NCBI RefSeq assembly: GCF_019703835.1
Contig: NZ_AP023055.1
Location: 1,836,672-1,900,671, forward strand
Direction of reading: 5' to 3'
DNA from: Thaumasiovibrio subtropicus
Lineage (GTDB): Bacteria > Pseudomonadota > Gammaproteobacteria > Enterobacterales > Vibrionaceae
Length of the DNA stretch: 64,000 nt
Position 1 is the stretch's first letter; every line of letters begins with the position of its first letter. The position numbers were made by a program, and so were the translations under genes. Under the pieces are notes generated by a model. It searched no databases. It was given only the letters and a program-made list of their open reading frames with translations, and had not been told where the DNA came from. Shown piece by piece: positions 27,039-34,911 of the stretch.

Positions 27039-27470
27039 TCAGCTTTGGCCTAAATAAGGCGACAAAAACGCTGCCACTTCTTTTTCATACACACCCATAT
27101 CCACGGTAACGCCAGCAGCCTCGAGGATCGCTATGCCTTTACCATTATTTCTAGGGTCTGGATCTAACATCGCAACCACAACATGACGTATACCCACATC
27201 AACGAGAGTATTGGCACAAGCAGGGGTACGACCAACGAAGGCACATGGCTCTAACGTCACATACGCTGTTACACCTACCATTGAAGTATTCTTTGCGTTG
27301 TTAATCGCTTCTACTTCAGCATGATGACCACCAATGGCTTGCGTATAACCGCTTGCAATGACATATCCTTCCTTAACCAAAACGCACCCTACAGGTGGGT
27401 TGGGACGGCACTTGGGCAAAGCCTTTTTAGAGACCTCTAGTGCCTCCCTCATCCATTTCTTATTCATCAT
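27039..27470 (-). CDS. Stand-alone RibD-type deaminase domain
   Basis: About 143 residues from the ATG at 27470; a TTG three codons earlier is less likely. It is a zinc-dependent cytidine-deaminase fold closest to the N-terminal deaminase domain of RibD: HAEVEAI with the catalytic His and Glu, and EPCAFVGRTPAC with two zinc Cys. The C-terminal reductase half of RibD is absent and the chain ends naturally. It could deaminate the pyrimidine in riboflavin synthesis or another heterocycle. No other rib genes are nearby. Confidence 0.8.
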   Translation of the reverse strand: MMNKKWMREALEVSKKALPKCRPNPPVGCVLVKEGYVIASGYTQAIGGHHAEVEAINNAKNTSMVGVTAYVTLEPCAFVGRTPACANTLVDVGIRHVVVAMLDPDPRNNGKGIAILEAAGVTVDMGVYEKEVAAFLSPYLGQS

Positions 27471-27628
27471 TATCAACAAAATGTAAAAAGTGATTAGCCA
27501 AATACACCCATTATCAAATCAAATCTGCAGTGATAACCTGAACGCACTATCTTGGTTGATAGCGCGGTTATCCTCTAGCGCCGCAGAATGCCAATATCAC
27601 TGAGTCCATCACAACGGAGCACACAAAT

Positions 27629-28480
27629 ATGTCATCGATTCAAACTCAATCTTTCGAGCCTAGCGATATGACAGGCAAAACGGTTTTGATTACGGGCGCG
27701 ACAGATGGTATTGGCCGCATCACTGCGACCAAACTCGCTGAACTCGGTGCGACCGTGCTCCTACATGGCAGAAACCCCGCCAAAATTGATGCGGCAATCC
27801 AAGAGATCAAAGCAACAACAGGTAATGAGCACATCATAGGTTATCAAGCCGACTTTGCGGACCTCAATCAAGTGAAGCAGCTCGCCACCGCCGTGCAGAA
27901 CGACTATTCCCGTGTCGATGTGTTAATCAACAATGCAGGTTTAGGGCCAGGAGACGAGCAAAGTCAGCTGACGACAAATAAAAGCATTCACGGTTATGAA
28001 ATGATTTTTCAAGTCAATTATCTCGCTATCGCCATGTTAACACTTGCGCTGCTACCGGCGATAAAGCGGGCTCATGGCCGCATTGTGAATGTCGCCTCCG
28101 CGGCACAAGCGCCACTCGACTTCGACAACCTGATGCTGCAGGGCGGCTTTCCTGCCTATGCGCATAGCAAGCTTGCTGTCATCATGTTTAGTTTTGCGCT
28201 CTCTAAGCAACTCGAGGACGAGCAGGTTAACATCAATGCCTTAGACCCTGGATCTTACCTCAACACAAACATTGTCAAAGAGACATATGGCGGATCATCA
28301 CGCAGTCCTGAAATCGGTGCATTGGCACAACTCCAGCTTGCGACAGGAAAAAATACCGCAGATATCACCGGCCGTTATTACTCCGAAATGAACGAAGCAC
28401 GTGCCCATGCTCAAGCGTATGATAGTGCAGCACAAACTCAGCTACTGGCAAAAACGGAGCAATGGCTCTCAGCCCTGTAA
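27629..28480 (+). CDS. Short-chain dehydrogenase/reductase
   Basis: 283 residues; ATG eight bases after GGAG. It is a classical SDR: nucleotide-binding GATDGIG (residues about 22-28), NNAG, the catalytic Ser region (VNVASAAQ) and YAHSK with the catalytic Tyr and Lys. It is an NAD(P)-dependent oxidoreductase with unknown substrate. The gene is convergent with a LysR regulator. The SDR, LysR regulator and MDR oxidoreductase may form one function. Confidence 0.9.
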   Translation: MSSIQTQSFEPSDMTGKTVLITGATDGIGRITATKLAELGATVLLHGRNPAKIDAAIQEIKATTGNEHIIGYQADFADLNQVKQLATAVQNDYSRVDVLINNAGLGPGDEQSQLTTNKSIHGYEMIFQVNYLAIAMLTLALLPAIKRAHGRIVNVASAAQAPLDFDNLMLQGGFPAYAHSKLAVIMFSFALSKQLEDEQVNINALDPGSYLNTNIVKETYGGSSRSPEIGALAQLQLATGKNTADITGRYYSEMNEARAHAQAYDSAAQTQLLAKTEQWLSAL

Positions 28481-28505
28481 ACCTACATTGCCTCACCTTT
28501 CCTCT

Positions 28506-29408
28506 TTACGGGTGGGGCGTTTCCCAATAAGGCGGAGAAGCAAAGCGCGCTGTATAAAAGTCGATAAACGCTCTCACTTTCGGTGCCAAAAGTCGCGAAC
28601 TAGGATACACCGCCCAAATCGCCGAGTCAGACTTTAACGGGTAATCATCAAGTACTTGCACCAACTCCCCCTTCTCGATCTGTTGATACACACTCCAGAT
28701 CGAGTTAATTGAAAGCCCCAGCCCATCGACCGTTGCATTACGCATCGCTTCGCCACTATCTGTCCGAAAAACGCCACCTGTTTTTACACTTGTCACGCGC
28801 CCGTCCTGTTCAAAATACCAAGTCTCTAAACCCACCAAATTCACACATTGATGGTGATAAAGGTCACCGGGCACGTTAGGAACACCGTGCTTCTTTAGAT
28901 AATCAGGAGACGCACAGACGATGCGCCTGTCCGTCGCCAACTTTCGGGCGATAAGTGTCGAGTCTTTCAGCTCGGCAACACGAATGGCGATATCAAAACC
29001 GCCTTCGACCATATCCACGATCGTATCTGAAAACCGAAAGTCGACGCTCAAGTCAGGATACATCGCTAAAAACGACGTTAACGCGGGCAACATGTGCATT
29101 TGACCAAAAGAAGCAGGTGCAGTTATGCGCAGTGTACCACTCGGCAGCGCACTGCCCGCTCCCACGGAAGCCCTTGCAGCTTCAATGCTTGCCAGAACCT
29201 CTTGCGCATGGGGTAAAAATGCCTGTCCCTCTTCCGTCAACGCGACTTTTCGCGTAGTGCGATGGACTAACCTTACCCCTAACCCGTCTTCTAACTTATT
29301 AATATGCGCACTTGCAACCGCAGGGGAAAGCCCGATCTCTCCCCCCGCTTGACTGATGTTGTGGGTTACCGCAACGCGTACGAACAACCTCAAGTGTTCA
29401 ATATTCAT
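28506..29408 (-). CDS. LysR-family transcriptional regulator
   Basis: 300 residues from the ATG at 29408; a TTG six codons upstream overlaps the GGAGG site. The N-terminal winged helix (LFVRVAVTHNISQAGGEIGLSPAVASAHINKLEDGLG) and the C-terminal LysR ligand-binding domain are complete. It is divergent from the MDR oxidoreductase gene with a 144-bp shared control region, so that gene is its likely target, perhaps with the SDR gene. Confidence 0.9.
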   Translation of the reverse strand: MNIEHLRLFVRVAVTHNISQAGGEIGLSPAVASAHINKLEDGLGVRLVHRTTRKVALTEEGQAFLPHAQEVLASIEAARASVGAGSALPSGTLRITAPASFGQMHMLPALTSFLAMYPDLSVDFRFSDTIVDMVEGGFDIAIRVAELKDSTLIARKLATDRRIVCASPDYLKKHGVPNVPGDLYHHQCVNLVGLETWYFEQDGRVTSVKTGGVFRTDSGEAMRNATVDGLGLSINSIWSVYQQIEKGELVQVLDDYPLKSDSAIWAVYPSSRLLAPKVRAFIDFYTARFASPPYWETPHP

Positions 29409-29552
29409 ACCGTTAATCGCCTCCAATTATCAACCAAATCTATAAAGTGATTATCTATATTTGGCAATTATCATTGCTGAACTTTAAAAATACAATGTCA
29501 CCACATTCAAGAAAGACAGCGTCTCCCCTTACTGACTTAAGAGGCAAGTACA

Positions 29553-30542
29553 ATGAAAGCAATGATCATCCGAGAATTTGGTGGCCCAGAGCGCTTTGAA
29601 GCCGCAGACATTCCAGCACCAGCGGTCAAAGCGGGTCATGTCGTAGTGAAAGTGGCAGCTAGCAGTGTTAACACCGTCGACACAATGATTCGCGAAATGG
29701 GTAAAGCGCTCCCTCTTTCTCCGGATTTACCTGCCGTGCTCGGCATGGACTTTGCTGGCACGATCACCGAAATCGGTGAGGGTGTCACGCATTTTCAGGT
29801 GGGTGATGAAGTGTATGGTTGTGCAGGTGGTCTCGGTGAACTTCAAGGCTCACTAGCAGAATATATGCTCGCAGATGCTCGCTTAATCGCACGTAAACCG
29901 AAAAACCTCACCATGCGTGAAGCCGCTGCGTTGCCGCTTGTTGGGATTACGGCATACGAAGGTTTAACTCGGGCTGGTGTTAAAGCTGGTCAAACCGTAC
30001 TAGTTCACGGTGGCGCTGGTGGTGTTGGCCATGTCGCGTTACAGCTTGCGAAACACTTTGGTGCGATCGCCTCCGCCACTGCCAGCAATGACGCCCATCT
30101 TCATCTCGTGGAATCCTTGGGGGCTTCAGGCATTAATTATCATAATGAAAGCGTCGAAGAATACGTCTCTAAACATACTCAAGGTGCGGGCTTCGATGTC
30201 GTTTTTGATTCGGTGGGTGGCGCCAACATGGCGAACTCCTTTGAAGCAGCAGCATTGAACGGTCAAGTCGCCTCAACAGTTGCAATGGTCGACCTAGATC
30301 TTTCGTTAGCTCACTTCAAAGGACTTTCTCTGCATGTTGTCTTTATGCTTATTCCGATGATTCACAATCATGGCCGCCAAGCCCATCACGACATATTATC
30401 TACGTTGACGGACATTGCAGAGCAAGGGCACTTAAGACCGATTCTCGATGACACACACTATCACTTAGACGAAGTTGGCAAAGCCCATGCCCGTCTCGCC
30501 AGCCGCAAAGCGACTGGCAAGGTGGTCGTGGATCACACCTAA
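29553..30542 (+). CDS. Medium-chain NADPH:quinone-reductase-like oxidoreductase
   Basis: 329 residues; ATG after AGAGG. It is a zinc-free MDR: GroES-like N-terminal domain (MKAMIIREFGGPE...) and Rossmann domain with VLVHGGAGGVGHVALQLA near residue 150. The structural and catalytic zinc ligands of alcohol dehydrogenases are missing. It probably reduces quinones or enals with NADPH. A LysR gene is divergent. Its original terminator, just after the stop, was split by the IS element. Confidence 0.88.
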   Translation: MKAMIIREFGGPERFEAADIPAPAVKAGHVVVKVAASSVNTVDTMIREMGKALPLSPDLPAVLGMDFAGTITEIGEGVTHFQVGDEVYGCAGGLGELQGSLAEYMLADARLIARKPKNLTMREAAALPLVGITAYEGLTRAGVKAGQTVLVHGGAGGVGHVALQLAKHFGAIASATASNDAHLHLVESLGASGINYHNESVEEYVSKHTQGAGFDVVFDSVGGANMANSFEAAALNGQVASTVAMVDLDLSLAHFKGLSLHVVFMLIPMIHNHGRQAHHDILSTLTDIAEQGHLRPILDDTHYHLDEVGKAHARLASRKATGKVVVDHT

Positions 30543-30558
30543 TTCATCCCATCAAACA

Positions 30559-30575
30559 AAAACCGCCTTCATGGC
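30559..30575 (+). terminator. Left half of a terminator interrupted by the IS element
   Basis: AAAACCGCC followed by the loop bases at 30559-30575 is the 5' arm. The matching arm GGCGGTTTT lies at 32013-32021 on the other side of the insertion. Before insertion the stem, loop and T-tract would have formed a terminator between two convergent genes. Confidence 0.75.
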
Positions 30576-30635
30576 TAACACCAATCAGTTAAGCCACTGA
30601 TCAGTTGAATGATCCTACGGTTGAGTGAAAATACC

Positions 30636-30663
30636 CTCAGACATTAAGTTTGGGGGTATTTTT
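30636..30663 (+). promoter_or_regulatory. Hairpin just upstream of the transposase start
   Basis: ATACCC and GGGTAT, inside slightly longer arms (AAAATACCC at about 30629 and GGGGTATTTTT up to 30663), can pair across about 15 bases and end in a T-run just before the ATG at 30664. It resembles structures in IS10 and IS50 that limit transposase made from outside transcripts; this role is inferred. Confidence 0.5.
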
Positions 30664-31995
30664 ATGTTGGCACATTGGCTTATTGATGTTGATGATTTCG
30701 CTTCACCTGACTCACTCTCTTTATTTCAGAAAGAGCTGCCGCTTGAGTGGATTCAACAAGCACTCGATGACACCAACAAAGCAAGCTTACGGCGACGGAA
30801 GTTACCTGCTGAGCTTGTGGTCTGGCTGGTTGTAGGTATTGGTTTATACCGTGATAGACCGATTACCGATGTACTTGATAAATTAGACCTTAAGCTTTCT
30901 AACTCTCTAGGTGAATCCATTGCTCCAAGTGCGATCCCCCAAGCAAGAAAACGGTTAACAGCTAAACCTCTCGAAGCCCTATTTTCATTAACAGCACAGC
31001 ATTGGACGCAAACAGAGGACAGTGATGATACATGGTTTGGATTAAGGCTTTTCTCTGTTGATGGAACACAATTTAGAACCCATGATACCCCTGCTCTTGC
31101 AGAGCATTTTCAATATGTTAAACACGGTAAAACGCGCCATACTGAATACCCAGTTGTAAGGTTATGTGCGCTTTGCTCCCTTCGAAGTCGCCTAATCCAT
31201 AACGTCGCTTTTGGCCCTAGCTACAACGGTGAAGAAAGCTACGCTAAGCAACTCATTTCCTCTGCAACAGCCAACTCTCTGACTATTTTCGACCGATGTT
31301 ATTTAGGTGCGGAGCTAATGATTAACTGGCAAAACCAACATGGTTCTAGCCACTGGATGACCCCTATTAAATCCAATACAAAGTACACAGTCATCGAGCA
31401 GTTAGATGAAGACGGCCGTGACTTGATCGTTGAAATGAATGTTTCGCAACAAGCTCGTAAAAAAGCTCCTCACCTACCTGAAAAATGGCAAGCAAGGCTT
31501 GCGCTTTATCCAGAAAAAGAACAACCCAACCATATAAAAGGGGTCTTGTCGTCCCTAACAGACAAAAAATATGCTCTGCAAGATTTACTTAATGTTTACT
31601 TCGAACGATGGGAAATTGAAAATAGTTACGGAGAGATAAAACACGATATGCTTGAGGACGAACTTCTGCTTCGAAGTCAGTCTGTCGAAGGTGTTGAGCA
31701 GGAGATCTGGGGTATCTTAATTGCCTACAATCTAGTTCGGTTGGAAATAAGTCGGATAGCAAAAGAAGCTAACGTATCGCCTTTACGGATCAGTTTTATG
31801 ATGGCGCTAAGGGACATTCAGGATGAACTAATGTGGTGTGCAATCGCATCGCCTGGCTCAATACCCAAGAAGCTGAGGGCAATGCGAGAGAGAGTTAAAC
31901 GCTATATTTTACCAGAACGAAAAAAACGGCCCAAATCGAGGACCGTTCGTATCAGTAAAACTCGCTATATGGTTCGCTCCAAACATCTTAATTGA
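30664..31995 (+). CDS. IS4-family transposase
   Basis: 443 residues from the ATG at 30664; the frame extends upstream to a GTG at 30625, but that would translate the hairpin. It shows the IS4 DDE signatures: the first Asp in FSVDGTQFR, the second in TIFDRCYLGAE, and the YREK motif Y-x2-R-x3-E-x6-K in YFERWEIENSYGEIK. It cuts and pastes the element in which it lies. No frameshift or internal stop is seen, so it may be active. Confidence 0.93.
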   Translation: MLAHWLIDVDDFASPDSLSLFQKELPLEWIQQALDDTNKASLRRRKLPAELVVWLVVGIGLYRDRPITDVLDKLDLKLSNSLGESIAPSAIPQARKRLTAKPLEALFSLTAQHWTQTEDSDDTWFGLRLFSVDGTQFRTHDTPALAEHFQYVKHGKTRHTEYPVVRLCALCSLRSRLIHNVAFGPSYNGEESYAKQLISSATANSLTIFDRCYLGAELMINWQNQHGSSHWMTPIKSNTKYTVIEQLDEDGRDLIVEMNVSQQARKKAPHLPEKWQARLALYPEKEQPNHIKGVLSSLTDKKYALQDLLNVYFERWEIENSYGEIKHDMLEDELLLRSQSVEGVEQEIWGILIAYNLVRLEISRIAKEANVSPLRISFMMALRDIQDELMWCAIASPGSIPKKLRAMRERVKRYILPERKKRPKSRTVRISKTRYMVRSKHLN

Positions 31996-32047
31996 TAGGA
32001 GTTAGCCTTCATGGCGGTTTTCTAACGCGATTGTCGAATCAGCAAGC

Positions 32048-32542
32048 CTATTCACTGATACTCAAAGGAATAACATCTTCATAACGAGTTGAATGAGGAT
32101 TCAATGGTTCGCCGACGTAGATAAGCACGTCCCTCGCTCCCGCTCCAAACGCCAGCTCGCGAAGAACACGCACCTCGACATGTGTGAGTCCCCCCTCTAA
32201 CTTTTCTCGCTGATGCATGATAATACGGGGGGCGACACGCTGTTTGCCGTTATGTATTTCGAATACCGCATGTTGAAGCAGTTTTTCGGCAAGATAGAAG
32301 TCACGTACGAAAGATCGTGGATGATCGAAAGGGTTTTCACTGCGCACACCTTCTCCTGTCATACCGACAGCCTCCGCGCCACACGCTTTCACAAAAGGCT
32401 GCCCTTTCCGCGTTTCGATAGCAATATGGGGAATCATCGAAAACTGGCTATCATCCGACAATGAAAAAACACGAACCTGTGATTCTGTTAACTCAATCAA
32501 TAAATCTAACGAGCGCCATCGTTTCAGTAAGCCAAACACCAT
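32048..32542 (-). CDS. Small protein resembling an N-terminal fragment of MreB/actin
   Basis: 164 residues from the ATG at 32542, after GAGGGAG; a TTG four codons earlier is part of that site. It is much shorter than MreB (about 345). Its order of motifs echoes the first part of MreB: a strand pair (DLLIELTESQVRVFSL), PHIAIETR near MreB's PSVVAI, a GAEAVGMTGEG segment near its VGxEAKxMLGR, then FVRDFYLAEKLLQH near IADFxVTExML, and PRIIMHQ ... EVRVLRELAFGAGARDVLIYVGEP near its VxICVP ... EAGAxxVxLIEEP. The nucleotide-binding DLGT loop is not kept. This reading is my inference; the protein could be a paralogue that modulates cell shape. The gene is convergent to the IS. Confidence 0.55.
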   Translation of the reverse strand: MVFGLLKRWRSLDLLIELTESQVRVFSLSDDSQFSMIPHIAIETRKGQPFVKACGAEAVGMTGEGVRSENPFDHPRSFVRDFYLAEKLLQHAVFEIHNGKQRVAPRIIMHQREKLEGGLTHVEVRVLRELAFGAGARDVLIYVGEPLNPHSTRYEDVIPLSISE

Positions 32543-32567
32543 TTTCTCCCTCAAAAAACAATCAGCA

Positions 32568-32832
32568 TATACTCAAACCACCTCAAGATGCTTGTTCAGC
32601 GAGAGTTTCTAGGCTTGTCAACAAGACACTGTTTTGAAGATCTAGTGGACTAAATCAAAAAACAGTAACGACGGTGGCGAGCCTAAAAAACTCGCCCTTC
32701 GGGAAGCGACTAGCGCGCCGATTTCTGCGTTAAAGGTGTTTGAAAGGGGGAAGCCATTCCTTCACACCTTTGCCTTGAACTCGACGCGCTAGGCCGCTTC
32801 TGAATCCTGCATCTTGAGGTGGTTTGAGTATA
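32568..32832. repeat. MITE-like element, 265 bp, complete
   Basis: The two ends are a perfect inverted repeat of 24 bp (beginning TATACTCAAACCACC and ending at GATGC). There is no coding frame. Partial copies occur at 18192-18290, 34268-34390 and 44003-44095 in this window. It sits between the MreB-like gene and mtgA. Confidence 0.85.
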
Positions 32833-32938
32833 CGCATCATCAATTGCACGCTCTGTATGAAATTGTTAAACCTCACCGCCCCGCGAGTTCATAGCGTAAT
32901 TTTAGTTCAAGCGTCATTGCTGAGCGGCTCACAAACGA

Positions 32939-33640
32939 CTAGAACACCACCTCACCCAAATTGTTCATTTGTCGCAATACCCAACGGGAACGTTGCTGAA
33001 CATACTGACTCATCGGCACAGGTTTAATGCGATAGGGATTCGGCAACACAACTGCAAGTTGTGCCGCTTGTTGGCGTGACAGCTGCTCGGCGCTTATTGC
33101 AAAATAGTTTTGACTCGCCGCCTCGATACCATAAAGGCCCGGTCCGAACTCAATCACGTTCAAATACACTTCCATGATCCGTGATTTACCCCAAATCCAT
33201 TCAAGCAACAACGCAAGATACAACTCGTAGGCCTTTCTGAGGTAAGTTTGGCTCGGAAAAAGAAAAACATTTTTTGCCGTTTGCTGCGTAATCGTACTTG
33301 CACCTCGGGCGCCTTTTCCGTCTAAGGCTTCACGTATCACCGTCTGCAACGCATCAACATCGACACCACGGTGCTGCGCAAAACGCTGATCTTCTGAAGC
33401 AATGACCGCCTGAGGCATATGAGGAGAGATAGCGCTCAATGAGACCCACTCATGAACAGTTTGAGAGGGGAAACCCTCAGGTGGGAAGAGCGCACGATGT
33501 ATCTTCCACCCCCAAATTGGTGGATCGACAAATTTAAAGAGAACCACCAACACAATGGGGGCCAAGAGAAAAAAGGCAGCAGTGTAAAACAGCCACTTTC
33601 GCAGTGAGCGAAACAAGGATTTCACCTTGCTTGATATCAT
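32939..33640 (-). CDS. mtgA: Monofunctional peptidoglycan glycosyltransferase
   Basis: 233 residues, the family's usual length; ATG after GGAGG. It polymerises lipid II into glycan strands without a transpeptidase domain. An N-terminal membrane anchor (about 15-40) is followed by a GT51 domain with ASEDQRFAQHRGVD (catalytic Glu), GASTITQQTAKN and the RKAYELYLA ... EVYLNVIEFGPGLYGIEAA blocks. lspA lies 24 bp upstream on the same strand and may be cotranscribed. Confidence 0.94.
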   Translation of the reverse strand: MISSKVKSLFRSLRKWLFYTAAFFLLAPIVLVVLFKFVDPPIWGWKIHRALFPPEGFPSQTVHEWVSLSAISPHMPQAVIASEDQRFAQHRGVDVDALQTVIREALDGKGARGASTITQQTAKNVFLFPSQTYLRKAYELYLALLLEWIWGKSRIMEVYLNVIEFGPGLYGIEAASQNYFAISAEQLSRQQAAQLAVVLPNPYRIKPVPMSQYVQQRSRWVLRQMNNLGEVVF

Positions 33641-33664
33641 CGTGCCTCCTGTCTGCTATGTGTC

Positions 33665-34177
33665 TCAGTGTGTTGATGTCTGTGTTGAAGGGATTGATTC
33701 CTGCCGGGTGAAAACCAGCACAGCCGCCCCCACAAGAATGACCATGTCCGCGACATTAAACACCCCAGTACGGACGGAACCCAACCCTAGGTTCAAGAAA
33801 TCTATCACCGCCCCATTGTTGACCACTCTGTCATAAAAATTGCTTATCCCGCCTGCAAATAATAAAGACAGGCCAATCAATGTGTTTTGAGGAATCTTCC
33901 GATTTGCGAGAGAGTACACAGCCATTGCCAATAACATCATGCCGATGGCTACCACAAATAAACCATAGCGCTGCGTAGGCGGTAGCCCATTCCCTAAACC
34001 CAAAAATGCGCCAGTATTCTCGGCATATCCAAGGCGAAACAGATCAGAGAAATAGGAAAAAGCATGGTCTCGAGTTAAGTAGGTGGCTGCGAGGTGTTTT
34101 GTTAACTGGTCGATACCAATAAACACGACGCTAATTATTGAAAAGATCTTCAATCGGATACGAAAGCTCATCATCAT
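33665..34177 (-). CDS. lspA: Lipoprotein signal peptidase (signal peptidase II family)
   Basis: 170 residues with four membrane helices. It is an aspartyl protease that removes signal peptides from prolipoproteins. The two catalytic Asp residues are in ISNFYDRV and FNVADMVI, and the AENTGAFLG loop is present. The usual neighbours of the main lspA (ribF, ileS, fkpB) are absent, so this may be a second paralogue. Several Met codons in a row leave the exact start open within three residues. Confidence 0.88.
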   Translation of the reverse strand: MMMSFRIRLKIFSIISVVFIGIDQLTKHLAATYLTRDHAFSYFSDLFRLGYAENTGAFLGLGNGLPPTQRYGLFVVAIGMMLLAMAVYSLANRKIPQNTLIGLSLLFAGGISNFYDRVVNNGAVIDFLNLGLGSVRTGVFNVADMVILVGAAVLVFTRQESIPSTQTSTH

Positions 34178-34267
34178 TCCTTGAATAACTACAGATGCAA
34201 CCTCCTAGTGTTGATGATTTTGCCTACAAATAGCAAGCCACGAATAAAAAGAGCCATTTGCTGAATG

Positions 34268-34390
34268 ATACATATACTCAAGCCGCCTCTAGATACTTGT
34301 TCAGCGAGAACTTCTAGGCTTGTCAACAAGGCTCTGTTTTGAAAGAGGGCTAAATCAAAAAACGGTAACGACGGTAGCAAGCCTAGAAGA
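34268..34390 (+). repeat. Partial MITE-like element joined to the tRNA-Ser array
   Basis: The left half of the MITE (ACTCAAGCCGCCTC, TTGTTCAGCGAGAA, CTGTTTTGAAAG, AACGGTAACGACGG) runs directly into the first tRNA-Ser repeat unit (GACTCGGCATAGAGGGATTT). The join lies near 34390, so the element end or a recombination has fused the two repeat families. Confidence 0.7.
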
Positions 34391-34778
34391 CTCGGCATAG
34401 AGGGATTTAAAATCCCGGACAGCAAATACACAAAGCAAAAACGCCCACTAATTTCTCAGCGAGCGCTTCTAAAAATGTGGCGGAGCCAGACTCGGCATAG
34501 GGGGATTTAAAATCCCGGACAGCAAATACACAAAGCAAAAACGCCCGCTGATTTCTCAGCGGGCGCTTCTAAAAATGTGGCGGAGCCAGACTAGGCATAG
34601 GGGGATTTAAAAATCCCGGACAGCAAATACACAAAGCAAAAACGCCCACTGATTTCTCAGCGGGCGCTTCTAAAAATGTGGCGGAGCCAGACTAGGCATA
34701 GGGGGATTTAAAAATCCCGGACAGCAAATACACAAAGCAAAAACGCCCACTGATTTCTCAGCGGGCGTTTTCTATATG
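34385..34778 (-). repeat. Tandem ~100-bp units downstream of tRNA-Ser (copy 2)
   Basis: Unit landmarks GTGGCGGAGCCAGACT begin at about 34477, 34577 and 34678, a period of 100-101 bp; a partial unit precedes them and the intact tRNA-Ser at 34779 starts the series on its strand. Each unit contains, reading on the minus strand, the last bases of tRNA-Ser (CTCCGCCACA), a T-arm-like relic, and a terminator hairpin (GCCCACTGATTTCTCAGCGGGC, with variants). The units differ from each other by only a few bases. Confidence 0.9.
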
Positions 34779-34869
34779 TGGCGGAGAGATAGGGATTTGA
34801 ACCCTAGATACGCTATTAACGTATGCCGGTTTTCAAGACCGGTGCTTTCAACCACTCAGCCATCTCTCC
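34779..34869 (-). tRNA. tRNA-Ser (TGA), copy 2
   Basis: 91 nt with CCA and anticodon loop CTTGAAA (TGA). It is identical to the copy at 20154-20244. A terminator hairpin follows at about 34745-34773 (GCCCACTGATTTCTCAGCGGGCG then T-rich). Confidence 0.97.
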
Positions 34870-34882
34870 GTTGTTGGTGCGC

Positions 34883-34911
34883 ATAATATAGAGCTGCGCC
34901 GAAGCTGTAAA
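34883..34911 (-). promoter_or_regulatory. Promoter of tRNA-Ser copy 2
   Basis: On the minus strand TTTACA (34911-34906), a 17-bp spacer and TATTAT (34888-34883), then GCGCACC before the tRNA start. The same layout is found upstream of copy 1. Confidence 0.75.

Larger units (their letters stand above)
30576..32004 (+). mobile_element. IS4-family insertion sequence, 1429 bp, with 11-bp target duplication
   Basis: The ends are near-perfect inverted repeats (TAACACCAATCAGTTAAG at the left, TAACTCCTATCAATTAAG on the complement at the right, three differences in 18). The 11-bp GCCTTCATGGC flanks both ends directly (30565-30575 and 32005-32015), a target duplication of the size usual for the IS4 family. 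One transposase gene fills the element. The intact duplication and open frame suggest a fairly recent insertion. Confidence 0.93.
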
